A stretch of 64,000 bases of DNA, taken from positions 186,001 to 250,000 of the forward strand of contig CP143946.1 of assembly GCA_036419695.1 (NCBI GenBank). The letters are read 5' to 3'. This document shows, one piece after another, positions 52,225 through 60,894 of the stretch; position 1 is the stretch's first letter, and every line of letters begins with the position of its first letter. The position numbers were made by a program, and so were the translations under genes. Under the pieces are notes generated by a model, which searched no databases, was not told where the DNA came from, and was given only the letters and a program-made list of their open reading frames with translations. Source of the DNA: [Clostridium] symbiosum. Lineage in GTDB: Bacteria > Bacillota > Clostridia > Lachnospirales > Lachnospiraceae.

Positions 52225-53661
52225 ATGGCAAAAGAAGTAACCCCAGAGCAGATCCAGATGATCGAAGAAATGGTAGCACGCGCACGCGTTGCAGCCGACA
52301 TTATCGCTACATATGACCAGGAGCGCGTTGACCGCCTCTGCCAGGCTGTCGCAGCCGCCGTATGCGATATGAAAGTATGGGCGCCAATCTGTGACGAGGC
52401 TGTTGATGAGACATCCCTCGGCGACAAAGTCACAAAGAGAAACAAACGCAACAAAATCAAACTCATCCTGAGAGACTGCCTCCGCGCTAAGAGCGTCGGC
52501 ATCATCGAGGAGAATAAAGAAAAAGGCCTTGTGAAATATGCAAAACCAGTCGGCGTTATCGCTTCCCTGGTTCCAACCACAAACCCATGTTTAACACCGG
52601 CCGGACAGATTATCTACGCGATCAAGGCAAGAGACGTAATCATCTGCTCCCCGCATCCACGTGCTAAAAACGTAACCAACAAGTGTATCGATATCATCCG
52701 TGAAGTGCTTGTACGCGAAGGCGCGCCGGCCGACATCATCCAGGGTATCAAAGAGCCGTCCATCTCCCTGACCAACGAGCTGATGAAACGCGCAGACCTG
52801 ATCATCGCAACAGGCGGCCGCCCAATGGTTAAATCCGCTTACTCCGCAGGTGTTCCTGCATACGGTTCAGGTGCAGGAAACGCAACCGTCATCATCGATG
52901 ATACCTGCAACACACCGGAGCGTCAGAAAGAGGCAGCCAGCAACACACGTATTTCCAAGACATCCGACTTCGGTTCAGGCTGCTCCTGCGACGGAAACCT
53001 GGTTATCCATGAGTCCATTTATGATGACTTCGTAAAAGCTCTGGTAGAAGAGGGCGCATACCTTGCCAACGAGGAAGAGGCAGAGATGCTTAAGAAGGTT
53101 ATGTGGGATGAGACAGGCCACCGTCTGCCGCAGACCGTAGCCATCAGCCCACAGAAGCTGGCTATGATCGCCGGATTCGAGATTCCGGAAGACCGCAAGT
53201 TCATCGCAGTAACAGGCGGCGGAATCAATGAGATTGGAAAAGAGTTCTTCTTCTCCAGCGAGAAACTGACCACCCTGTTAAGCCTCTTCAAGTATGAGGG
53301 AGAGTTTGAGAATGCCCTGACCATGATGCAGGCCATCTTCAACGTAGGCGGAAAGGGCCATTCCTGTGGTATCTACTCCTTCGACGACGAGCACATCCAC
53401 AGACTTGGAATGGCAGCTCCTGTATCCCGTATCATGGTACGCCAGCCAAACAACAGAGGTAACTCCGGTTCCTCCACAAACGGAATGCCTCCGACATCAT
53501 CCATGGGCTGCGGAACATGGGGAGGAAACATTGTTTCCGAGAACATCGCATTAAAGCACTACATGAACACGACATGGGTAGCACGTCCTCTTCCGGAAGA
53601 TATGCCGTCCAATGAAGAACTGTTCGGTGACTTCTTCAAACCGGGTATGGACGAAGAATAA
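52225..53661 (+). CDS. CoA-acylating aldehyde dehydrogenase, sulfoacetaldehyde-dehydrogenase (SauS)-like
   Basis: 478 residues. It has the acylating ALDH layout: Rossmann segment KPVGVIASLVPTTNPCLTPAGQ, IICSPHPRAK, and candidate catalytic Cys253 in GSGCSCDGN, where SauS-type enzymes have SCSSEN. GVPAYGSGAGN and GKGHSCGIYS are also typical. It would oxidise an aldehyde to its acyl-CoA with NAD(P). No microcompartment shell genes are near. Start chosen from AAAGGAG with ATG 12 bases on. Codon use is strongly biased, suggesting high expression. Regulation probably involves the divergent MocR gene and a structured leader. Substrates other than sulfoacetaldehyde remain possible. Confidence 0.8.
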   Translation: MAKEVTPEQIQMIEEMVARARVAADIIATYDQERVDRLCQAVAAAVCDMKVWAPICDEAVDETSLGDKVTKRNKRNKIKLILRDCLRAKSVGIIEENKEKGLVKYAKPVGVIASLVPTTNPCLTPAGQIIYAIKARDVIICSPHPRAKNVTNKCIDIIREVLVREGAPADIIQGIKEPSISLTNELMKRADLIIATGGRPMVKSAYSAGVPAYGSGAGNATVIIDDTCNTPERQKEAASNTRISKTSDFGSGCSCDGNLVIHESIYDDFVKALVEEGAYLANEEEAEMLKKVMWDETGHRLPQTVAISPQKLAMIAGFEIPEDRKFIAVTGGGINEIGKEFFFSSEKLTTLLSLFKYEGEFENALTMMQAIFNVGGKGHSCGIYSFDDEHIHRLGMAAPVSRIMVRQPNNRGNSGSSTNGMPPTSSMGCGTWGGNIVSENIALKHYMNTTWVARPLPEDMPSNEELFGDFFKPGMDEE

Positions 53662-53812
53662 GAGCCTGGAAAACAGGAGTCTGCAGTAAAATAAGATTGA
53701 TAGTGAAAAGTGATAGTAAAGCATTAAGACTCAGATCGTGAATGAATAAAAACGCCTTCCCACCTGGAAAGGGCAGGGCGTACGGACTGGAGCACCCCCT
53801 CACGTGTTTCAG

Positions 53813-53886
53813 GCCGTTAACAACAAAGACAGGTTGCAGAGCAGCGGACAGCTCTGCAGCCTGTTTTCGTTGTTGTTATTAACGGC
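53813..53886 (+). terminator. Long hairpin downstream of the aldehyde dehydrogenase
   Basis: GCCGTTAA...TTAACGGC encloses ACAAC/GTTGT, ACAGG/CCTGT and TGCAGAGC/GCTCTGCA around an 8-nt loop. No T run follows. The gap 53662-54022 holds no gene; a smaller ACGCC/GGGCGT hairpin lies at 53750-53780. Confidence 0.55.
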
Positions 53887-54022
53887 ACTCCGGCGGGGAG
53901 ATATCGTGCCGCCATAATTGACAGATACTGGAAACTGCAATATACTTTAACAAAAACAGAACAATCCGCGCCGCACCGCGGGGAGACCCTGAAAAAAAGA
54001 GGATTTTGAAAGGAAAACTCAC

Positions 54023-54487
54023 ATGAAGCATACCTGTATCGTCATATCGGTGGCGGATGTCAACGCCGCGAGGAAGTTTTACGAAGATTTATTCGGACTG
54101 GAGGTTTATCAGGATTATGGCATCAATATTTCGTTTACCTGCGGTTTAGCCCTTCAGCAGGATTTTGACTGGCTTGTGAATCTGCCGAAAGAGAAAGTGA
54201 TGAAGAATTCCAATAATATGGAAATCTGCTTTGAAGAAACGGACTTTGACGGCTTTATGGAGAAACTTAAAGCGTATCCTGACATTGAATATCTGGGAGA
54301 AGTGGTTGAGCACGGCTGGGGCCAGCGCGTCGTCAGATTCTATGATTTGGACGGCCATATAATTGAAGTGGGCGAGGATATGAAAATGGTAATTAACCGT
54401 TTTCTCGCTTCCGGCATGACGATGGAGGAGGTATCGGTGAGAATGGACGCTTCGGTTGAAGACTTGACAAAGCTTCTTAAAGCATAA
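54023..54487 (+). CDS. VOC (glyoxalase/bleomycin resistance) family protein
   Basis: 154 residues. One vicinal-oxygen-chelate domain of two beta-alpha-beta-beta-beta units (ISVADVNAARKFYEDLFGLEV and the mirrored half ending VRFYDLDGHIIEVGEDM) with likely metal ligands His3 and Glu at IIEVGE, followed by a C-terminal helical tail (MTMEEVSVRMDASVEDLTKLLKA) that is not part of the minimal fold. Function unknown; family roles include lactoylglutathione lyase and metallothiol transferase. AAAGGAAAACTC precedes the ATG. Monocistronic. Confidence 0.85.
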   Translation: MKHTCIVISVADVNAARKFYEDLFGLEVYQDYGINISFTCGLALQQDFDWLVNLPKEKVMKNSNNMEICFEETDFDGFMEKLKAYPDIEYLGEVVEHGWGQRVVRFYDLDGHIIEVGEDMKMVINRFLASGMTMEEVSVRMDASVEDLTKLLKA

Positions 54488-54492
54488 ATAAA

Positions 54493-54546
54493 AAACAGAG
54501 CGCTTTGCCTTACCGGATGCCGGTAACGGAGCGCTCTGTTTTTTTA
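54493..54546 (+). terminator. Terminator of the VOC gene
   Basis: AAACAGAGCGCT pairs with AGCGCTCTGTTT around an inner TTACCGG/CCGGTAA stem, followed by TTTTTT. Confidence 0.9.
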
Positions 54547-54690
54547 TTGAGTGGCAATGAAAAGTCCGCGAAGCGTGCTTTTCGTTGTTGATAATTAATC
54601 GAAATGATTCATATAAAATTTTCGGTTTTTCCTTATACATACTTTATTCACGACTTTGGCTGCTGACCGGGAACCTGTTTTGGCTCCTGC

Positions 54691-55443
54691 CTACATATGG
54701 TGGATGAAGGTAGAAAGAAGGTCGGCCGGAAGCTGTCCCGGAGCCGATGATTTACCAGCGGTTCCGAAGGTGATGCAGGAGCCGAAGACGCTGCCGCACA
54801 CACGGCTTACCGCGCCCTGTCCGCCCATGGACATGGTGACGACCGGAGTCTCTTTGTGCTCCTCGTGCATGGTCAGGGTGGCGTCGAGCAGAGTCAGGAC
54901 ATCCCTTGCGCTCTGCGGTGTAACTGCAAATTTAACAATGTCTGCGCCAAGCTGCTGCATCTGGCAGAGATGGTGCACAATCCTGTCTTTAGAAGGCGTG
55001 GAAGAGAAGTCATGAAGGGAGCCTACAATCTTTGCCCCGGATTCATGGGCGGCATCCCGGATGACGGCCATCGTATCGTCGCCTCTGGACAGTTCCACGT
55101 CGATCAGATCCACAAGGCCGCTGCGGGCCGCGGAAGTGAGAACGCCTATGTAGTCCTCGGTGGAAATCTCCAGCTTGCCTCCTTCCACACTCGTTCTGAT
55201 GGTAAAGAGGATTGGAGCGTCACCTAACTGTTCGCGGAGATATGTCATGGCCTTAAATCGGAATTCATAATCTTCAATATCTTTATAAAAATCGGCACGC
55301 CATTCAACAAGGTCAAAGGGAGCGCTTTTCATTTTTTCAACGGATTCTTTCAGTTCTTCAAAGTTTGTATCCGTAAGCGGGATACAGATTTTCGGGATTC
55401 CTTCTCCGAATACGACATTTCTGATTTTTACGGTTTCTGACAT
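54691..55443 (-). CDS. aroD: Type I 3-dehydroquinate dehydratase
   Basis: 250 residues. Schiff-base Lys171 (VKFAVTP) and general base His144 (GSLHDF) are present, with Glu47-Trp-Arg (VEWR) and the C-terminal GxSSAPGQ loop. It dehydrates 3-dehydroquinate to 3-dehydroshikimate. Type I enzymes serve either aromatic biosynthesis or quinate use. It is alone, with its own consensus promoter, and faces a Gfo/Idh dehydrogenase rather than other aro genes, so a catabolic role is possible. AGGAGA precedes the ATG. Confidence 0.94.
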   Translation of the reverse strand: MSETVKIRNVVFGEGIPKICIPLTDTNFEELKESVEKMKSAPFDLVEWRADFYKDIEDYEFRFKAMTYLREQLGDAPILFTIRTSVEGGKLEISTEDYIGVLTSAARSGLVDLIDVELSRGDDTMAVIRDAAHESGAKIVGSLHDFSSTPSKDRIVHHLCQMQQLGADIVKFAVTPQSARDVLTLLDATLTMHEEHKETPVVTMSMGGQGAVSRVCGSVFGSCITFGTAGKSSAPGQLPADLLSTFIHHM

Positions 55444-55497
55444 GGCAATTTTCTCCTAAATAAATTAAAACAAAGGGTTCTGTTAAATGTTGGTTAC

Positions 55498-55526
55498 AGT
55501 ATAAATGCAGATCCGATTTAAGTCAA
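55498..55526 (-). promoter_or_regulatory. aroD promoter
   Basis: On the minus strand, TTGACT, a 17-base spacer, TATACT, with a leader of about 48 bases. Confidence 0.65.
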
Positions 55527-55615
55527 GAGTTTTTTGCGTTAAACTATTAAAAATTAATGCGCTAAAGTGTTGACCAATCTATGAATAAAACAGATGGGTT
55601 GGTGAAAACGTTCAA

Positions 55616-55645
55616 TTGGATATTTTACTCATTATTCGGTATGAT
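55616..55645 (+). promoter_or_regulatory. Likely promoter of the Gfo/Idh gene
   Basis: TTGGAT, an 18-base spacer, TATGAT. An ACCAATC/GGTTGGT-type dyad lies just upstream at about 55573-55603. Confidence 0.45.
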
Positions 55646-55705
55646 ACTACTATAAAACAGTGCTTGATATGAACAAAGTAATTAAAAGCAAAAGGAGAGG
55701 TAAAG

Positions 55706-56887
55706 ATGACAAAGAATGTAAAGCCGGTTGTAATCGGAACAATAGGGGCAGGTTATGCTGCGTACCTGCACGGCAACGGATATGAGAAAGTAAGCGGCGT
55801 CCCGGTACGCCTGAAAACCATCTGCGACGTGAAACTGGAACTGGCTGAAAAGGTGAAAGAGCGCTACGGCTATGAGCAGGCAGTCACCAGCTACGAGGAG
55901 ATGTTAAAGGATCCCGAGATCGATGTGATCGATATTGTGACGCCTCCATTCCTTCACTGCTCCATGGCTATCCAGGCTTTAAAGGCCGGTAAGCATGTCA
56001 TCTGCGAAAAACCTCTGACCGGATATTTTGGAGAGCGCGGTGAAGAAAACGTAGGTAAGAATACACCAAAGTTCAAAATGTTTGAGGAAGTTATGAAAAC
56101 AATGGACGAGCTAAAAAAGGTCGTGGACGAATGCGGTAAAAAGTTTCTCTATGCGGAGAACTTCGTATATGCAACTCCGGTACAGAAAGCGGCAGAGATT
56201 CTGCGCGCCAAGAAGAGCAAAGTGCTTTTCATGAAGGGGGAGGAGAGCCTGAAAGGTTCCAGTTCCCCGCTTGCCGGCAAATGGAACGGAACAGGCGGCG
56301 GCACATTAATCCGTACGGGCTGCCATCCGCTGTCCGGTATGCTGTGGTTAAAACAGCAGGAGGCCGGGGCGCGCGGCGAGAAGATCACTGTTAAGAGCGT
56401 AACGGCGGACTGCGGCGTTGCTACCGCATGCCTGACGGAAGATGAACACCGCCATATCTCCGCACGTCCCGAGGACGTTGAGGATTTCGGCACCGTAACC
56501 GTTACATTCTCCGACGGGACAAAGTGCATGACAATCGCCAGCGACACCGTGCTCGGCGGTACCAAGAACTACATAGAAGTATACAGCAATGACAATGCCC
56601 TGATGTGCAACATCACTCCTACCGACATCCTGAACACCTATTTCCTGGATGAGGACGGCCTGGAGGACGTAACCATCTCCGAGATGCTCCCGGCAAAACT
56701 CGGATGGAACAAGGCATTTGTATCCGATGAGATTATCCGCGGTTACATGGGAGAGCTGCAGGATTTCGTGGAGACCATTGCTTACGATAAGACTCCATCC
56801 TCCGATTTTGCACTGGCTTATGAGACGATGAAAGTTGTTTATGCCGCTTATCAGTCCGCTGAAGAAGGACGCAGGATTGATTTCTAA
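55706..56887 (+). CDS. Gfo/Idh/MocA family NAD(P)-dependent dehydrogenase
   Basis: 393 residues. The Rossmann start (VIGTIGAGYAAYLHGNGYEKV), the ...IDIVTPPFLHCSMAIQALKAGKHVICEKPLT signature with catalytic Lys of EKP, and a C-terminal beta domain are present. Family members oxidise cyclitols (inositol dehydrogenase), sugars or related polyols. The segment GERGEENVGKNTPKFKMFEEV after EKPL is an insertion not found in most relatives. It is divergent from aroD. AAAGGAGAGG precedes the ATG. Confidence 0.9.
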   Translation: MTKNVKPVVIGTIGAGYAAYLHGNGYEKVSGVPVRLKTICDVKLELAEKVKERYGYEQAVTSYEEMLKDPEIDVIDIVTPPFLHCSMAIQALKAGKHVICEKPLTGYFGERGEENVGKNTPKFKMFEEVMKTMDELKKVVDECGKKFLYAENFVYATPVQKAAEILRAKKSKVLFMKGEESLKGSSSPLAGKWNGTGGGTLIRTGCHPLSGMLWLKQQEAGARGEKITVKSVTADCGVATACLTEDEHRHISARPEDVEDFGTVTVTFSDGTKCMTIASDTVLGGTKNYIEVYSNDNALMCNITPTDILNTYFLDEDGLEDVTISEMLPAKLGWNKAFVSDEIIRGYMGELQDFVETIAYDKTPSSDFALAYETMKVVYAAYQSAEEGRRIDF

Positions 56888-56923
56888 TATTTGTTTACGT
56901 TGAGATGAGGTCCAGCCCTCATC

Positions 56924-56980
56924 AAAAAAGAGAGAAGCTTCGCTCCGGTTCATACCCGGTGTGTGGGCTTCTCTTTTTTT
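56924..56980 (+). terminator. Terminator of the Gfo/Idh gene
   Basis: AAAAAAGAGAGAAGC pairs with GCTTCTCTTTTTT, with an inner CCGG/CCGG stem. Confidence 0.85.
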
Positions 56981-57110
56981 TATCGAAAATTACGTTCTAT
57001 GAATCAAAAAACGCTCCGCGACGGTGCACATACCGCGCAGAGGTAAACAGTTGCTGGAGCAATCGTGCGGTAGCGCAAGAATCCCGCGAGTAGGATTCGC
57101 TATTCCTTTG

Positions 57111-58010
57111 TTATACCTCCAAACGTTCGGGACGGAACTCCCTGATCAGGGTAATCCATTCCTCCATAAAGGGAGGGAGCCATTTATCCCGGCAGTAAAG
57201 CACCTGGCTGTAATAGGTTTGTGGCGGGACATCCGCGTTCACTTTCGCCAGGCGGTTCTGCTGGAGCATTTCCATCACCGAATACTCGGGCAGGAAGGCA
57301 GCTCCGATTCCCGTGCCGATCAGTTCCCCGATTGCGGCCGTGCTGTCCACGATCAACGTGTGTTTTAGCATCAGGCCGTGTGAAAAGGCCAGACGGCTCA
57401 GTTTTCCGTAACAGGTGCCCGACAGTTCGGTCACGACAAAGGGATAGGCCAGCAGTTCTTCCAGAGTGACGCCGGTTTTTTGGGCCAGTTCGTGATCGGG
57501 AGCCGTGACAAAAACCAGGTTTTCCTTCCGTTTATAACCGCAGTGCAGATCGGGATCCGTATTAAGCTCCCCGGAAATGTAAATCATATCCAGCTGTCCC
57601 TGTTTAAGCAGAGTCCGGAGATCGGACAACTGCCCTATTTTTAATTGAATTTCGATATTCTTATAGCGTTCTTGAAAGCGCGGAAAAATATGAAGCGTAG
57701 CGGCGGAAAGCAGGGATTCCAGGATTCCGATCCGCAGGCTGCCGTTCATTTCTTCCGGCTTTTTTCCCAGATTATTGACCTGCATCATCGTCTGCAGGAT
57801 GTTATTGGCATAGGCATAAAAGTTTTCACCGTAGGCAGTCAGGGATATCTTTTTACCGATTCGGTCAAAGAGAGGAAACCCCAGCTCCTTTTCCAGTTGC
57901 TGGATTTGCATAGTTACGGTGGACTGCACATAATTCAGTTCACAGGCGGCTCTTGTAAAGCTTTTCAGCTCAACCACCCGGATAAAGGTCTGTAAGACTC
58001 GTATATTCAT
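57111..58010 (-). CDS. LysR family regulator of the opine-dehydrogenase unit
   Basis: 299 residues: HTH (FTRAACELNYVQSTVTMQIQQLEKELGFPLFDR) and effector domain. It is divergent from the opine-dehydrogenase-family gene, with a perfect LysR box between them that lies within this gene's own leader, which implies autoregulation. AGGAGT precedes the ATG. Confidence 0.92.
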   Translation of the reverse strand: MNIRVLQTFIRVVELKSFTRAACELNYVQSTVTMQIQQLEKELGFPLFDRIGKKISLTAYGENFYAYANNILQTMMQVNNLGKKPEEMNGSLRIGILESLLSAATLHIFPRFQERYKNIEIQLKIGQLSDLRTLLKQGQLDMIYISGELNTDPDLHCGYKRKENLVFVTAPDHELAQKTGVTLEELLAYPFVVTELSGTCYGKLSRLAFSHGLMLKHTLIVDSTAAIGELIGTGIGAAFLPEYSVMEMLQQNRLAKVNADVPPQTYYSQVLYCRDKWLPPFMEEWITLIREFRPERLEV

Positions 58011-58020
58011 AAGACTCCTA

Positions 58021-58037
58021 TATCAAATTATTTGATA
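58021..58037. promoter_or_regulatory. LysR-type box (ATC-N9-GAT)
   Basis: TATCAAAT-T-ATTTGATA, a perfect 8-bp dyad containing ATC-N9-GAT. Its centre lies about 65 bases upstream of the start predicted from the promoter at 58058. A second dyad, GTGTAAAC...GTTTATACAC, is at 58092-58117. Confidence 0.68.
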
Positions 58038-58057
58038 ATTAACATCAAAAACCATCG

Positions 58058-58087
58058 TTGGACAAATATATACTACCATATTAGAAT
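58058..58087 (+). promoter_or_regulatory. Promoter of the opine-dehydrogenase unit
   Basis: TTGGAC, an 18-base spacer, TAGAAT, the same boxes and spacing as the promoter at 24850. Confidence 0.55.
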
Positions 58088-58157
58088 TAGCGTGTAAACA
58101 GATTACAGTTTATACACTTTTTAGAACTACTATTTAGAACTCAGGAGGGTATTTAAG

Positions 58158-59402
58158 ATGATGGGAGACATGGAGTATTTAAAGGATATGCCGATTGCCG
58201 TTTTGGGCGGCGGAGCCGTAGGCAAGACATGTGCAGCCGACATGAAGCTGGCTGGGCGGGAGGTCCGCCTCTTCGACATGATGCCGTTTGCCGAAAACAC
58301 GCTGGCAAACCTGGACAAAACGGGAATTTTGCTGGATGGCGTGCAGCGCAACCTGTACTGCTTCGAGCGTTCGGGAAGAGCTTATCTGGATCTGGTGAGC
58401 AGCGATATGAAGACGGTTGTAAAGGGAGCCGGCCTGATTGTGGTCGCGGTTCCGGCCTTTGCCCATGAGCCGTTTTTCCGTGAACTCGTTCCTCTTCTCG
58501 AGGACGGCCAGGTGGTACATATATTCACCGACAATTACGGCACCTTGATACTGCGGCGGCTAATGCGTGAGATGGGCTGCACAAAGAAGGTGATTATTGG
58601 TGGATGGTCCTCTGCCCCCTACGGGACACGTATCGAGACGGTCGGCAAATTTGTTTTTCCGCATGTGGGCGTAAAGTACCGTGCGATTACACTGCGCGGA
58701 GCTTCTCTGCCCATGTCAGATATCGACGCTTTTATGGAATCATCCAGGTACCTGCCCTGTATTGATGCCGTGACGTACGGCAACGGACCGGAGGCCGGCG
58801 TTACCGTACTGGATACCGGATTCGCCAATATCAATCCCGTTATCCATGTTCCGGCAACGGTTCTGGGCGTATCGACGATGGAAAACTGGGGTGTTATCTT
58901 TGGCGGATATGATAAGAACAGTTATTCCATGTACTGCCACGGACTGTGTCCATCCATCTGCGAGGTACAGTACCAGTTTTTTGAGGAGGAGAAAGCGCTG
59001 GCAAAGGCCATTGGAGTCGGGACGCCGGAATATGCGTATGAGTCCTTCTTTTCACGTCGCAGCGTACTGACACAGGAATACATGGGACTTGATAAAGATG
59101 GGAAAGATAATGTCGTATTTCCGTTAGATAAACCTTCCGACGAAGGAAATACAGGACCTAACAGCATCAATCACAGGTATCTGACAGAGGATGTGCCGGT
59201 CGGCTGCAAGATTTACCATGATTTGGGAGTCCAATACGGTGTGCCGACCCCGGTGATCGATTCGATGATTATCCTGGCGGGCGCGATGCACAAGAAGAAT
59301 TTCTTTGAGACAAGCAGGTATAATCTTGCATATCTTGGAATTGATCATATGTCCAGGACAGAACTTTTAAATTATTTGAACGAGGGGATTTATGAACGCT
59401 GA
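58158..59402 (+). CDS. Octopine/nopaline dehydrogenase family NAD(P) enzyme
   Basis: 414 residues. The N-terminal NAD-binding domain begins IAVLGGGAVGKTCAADMKLAGREVRLFD, and the C-terminal half has the opine dehydrogenase helical domain with a conserved His (MYCHGLCPSICEVQYQFFEEEKALAKAIG). Opine dehydrogenases reversibly join an amino acid and a 2-keto acid by reductive amination. Here the setting (uptake permease and LysR regulator) favours the breakdown direction. AGGAGGG lies eight bases before the ATG. First gene of the unit. Confidence 0.85.
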   Translation: MMGDMEYLKDMPIAVLGGGAVGKTCAADMKLAGREVRLFDMMPFAENTLANLDKTGILLDGVQRNLYCFERSGRAYLDLVSSDMKTVVKGAGLIVVAVPAFAHEPFFRELVPLLEDGQVVHIFTDNYGTLILRRLMREMGCTKKVIIGGWSSAPYGTRIETVGKFVFPHVGVKYRAITLRGASLPMSDIDAFMESSRYLPCIDAVTYGNGPEAGVTVLDTGFANINPVIHVPATVLGVSTMENWGVIFGGYDKNSYSMYCHGLCPSICEVQYQFFEEEKALAKAIGVGTPEYAYESFFSRRSVLTQEYMGLDKDGKDNVVFPLDKPSDEGNTGPNSINHRYLTEDVPVGCKIYHDLGVQYGVPTPVIDSMIILAGAMHKKNFFETSRYNLAYLGIDHMSRTELLNYLNEGIYER

Positions 59403-59448
59403 TTAACGAAAATCGGCACAGATGAAAATGGGGTAGGGGGAAATTTTT

Positions 59449-60651
59449 ATGGTAATTGAACTGGATATCATTCAAACACTGGCGGTCGCGGTAGTTGTCC
59501 TTTTTATAGGAAGATTTGTAAAAAAATATGTTAAATGCCTGGAGCGGCTGTGCATTCCCGATCCAGTGGTCGGCGGCATTATTTTTTCACTTCTGATGCT
59601 GGCGGGATATAGTTCGGGAGTCTGTGTCCTTGAGCTGGATACAACACTGCAAAATGTTTTTATGACCGTATTTTTCACTGCGGTCGGCTTTACGTGTGAC
59701 CTAAAGGTGTTGAAAAAGTATGGAAAAAGGGGGGTCCAATTTACAATCATCGTTTTCCTGCTCGTGATATTCCAGAATATCATCGGCGTCGGATATGCGA
59801 AGCTGTTCGGGCTTCACCCGCTGTTGGGACTGTGTACAGGTTCCGCCGCTATGACGGGCGGACATGGAACCGCCGGTTCCTTTGCACCGCTGTTTGAAGA
59901 GCTTTACGGCTGTGACGGAGCGATGACGGTAGGTATGGCGGCCGCAACCTCCGGGCTTGTGTCAGGCGGTTTAATTGGAGGGCCGGTGGGCAATATCCTT
60001 GTGAAAAAGCACCGTCTGGAGGCCGTTGCGTCGGCCCGGAAAGGGGAACAGAGTAGTGTAGCGGCGGAGACAAAACAGGAGGCACCGTTAAGCGCCGAAA
60101 ATATGTTTCATGCCACGAATCAGATTGTCATATCAATGGGAATCGGTACAATTATTTATATCCTGCTTAAAATGGTAGGCATTACCTTTCCATCCTATGT
60201 GGGCGGTATGCTGATGGGAGTCGTGCTCCGCAATATCAGCGCTTATACGGGTAAATTTGAAACGCCCCTTGCGGAGATTGACTGTATCGGCAATATCAGC
60301 CTTACCATATTTGTATCAATGGCGCTGATGTCCTTAAAACTCTGGCAGTTGGCTGCTCTGGCACTTCCGATGATTGTGACCCTGGCAACCCAGGTGGCGT
60401 TTATCGCACTGTTTATGGTATTTGCCGGTTACTATATCCTGGGCAGGGATTACGATGCCGCCGTGATGGTAACGGGATGCTGCGGCTTCGGCCTTGGCGC
60501 TATGCCCAACGGAGTGTCCAACATGCAGGCATTTACAAAACGATGGGGCCCCTCGGATACGGCATTCTTCGTAGTCCCGGGAGTGGGTTCCGTAATTATC
60601 GACGTGGTTAACGGGCTTCTGCTCACTACGTTCATGAACTTTCTGGCATAA
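59449..60651 (+). CDS. GltS-type sodium/glutamate symporter family permease (copy 2)
   Basis: 400 residues with about eleven helices. The glycine-rich TGSAAMTGGHGTAGSFAPLFEELYG segment matches the family's first substrate loop and the mirror GCCGFGLGAMPNGVSNMQAFTKRWGPS lies near the C-terminus. It is clearly distinct from copy 1. It is 46 bases after the opine-dehydrogenase-family gene, so it probably imports that enzyme's substrate. GGTAGGGGG precedes the ATG. A terminator follows. Confidence 0.88.
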   Translation: MVIELDIIQTLAVAVVVLFIGRFVKKYVKCLERLCIPDPVVGGIIFSLLMLAGYSSGVCVLELDTTLQNVFMTVFFTAVGFTCDLKVLKKYGKRGVQFTIIVFLLVIFQNIIGVGYAKLFGLHPLLGLCTGSAAMTGGHGTAGSFAPLFEELYGCDGAMTVGMAAATSGLVSGGLIGGPVGNILVKKHRLEAVASARKGEQSSVAAETKQEAPLSAENMFHATNQIVISMGIGTIIYILLKMVGITFPSYVGGMLMGVVLRNISAYTGKFETPLAEIDCIGNISLTIFVSMALMSLKLWQLAALALPMIVTLATQVAFIALFMVFAGYYILGRDYDAAVMVTGCCGFGLGAMPNGVSNMQAFTKRWGPSDTAFFVVPGVGSVIIDVVNGLLLTTFMNFLA

Positions 60652-60664
60652 AGATTTATATAAG

Positions 60665-60708
60665 AAAGACGGTGAAAAGCGTACCTTGTGTGCCTTTCAC
60701 CGTCTTTT
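60665..60708 (+). terminator. Terminator after GltS copy 2
   Basis: AAAGACGGTGAAA pairs with TTTCACCGTCTTT around a 17-nt loop, followed by TT. Confidence 0.8.
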
Positions 60709-60894
60709 ATGTGCTGCCTCTTTTTTGCCACAAAATTTATGTTGTGGATTTGAGAAAATTATCCTGTTAGACACTGACGGATGGCAATGATATGATAAGC
60801 CTATCAAACGTGTACGGGATTTTTACATAATTATGAATAAGCGCTGTCTGGTTATTAGATAATCCTGCAATGAATGGAAGGAGTGGAGAGTAGA

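Noticed and set aside
52225..53661. Aldehyde dehydrogenase as part of a bacterial microcompartment
   Set aside because: No shell-protein genes in the window and no obvious N-terminal encapsulation helix beyond a generic amphipathic start.
54146..54640. 164-codon minus-strand frame over the VOC gene
   Set aside because: Antisense shadow of a recognisable VOC protein; crosses its terminator.
57072..57101. Hairpin downstream of the LysR gene at 57.1 kb as a terminator
   Set aside because: GAATCC/GGATTC stem is short and no T run follows on the minus strand.
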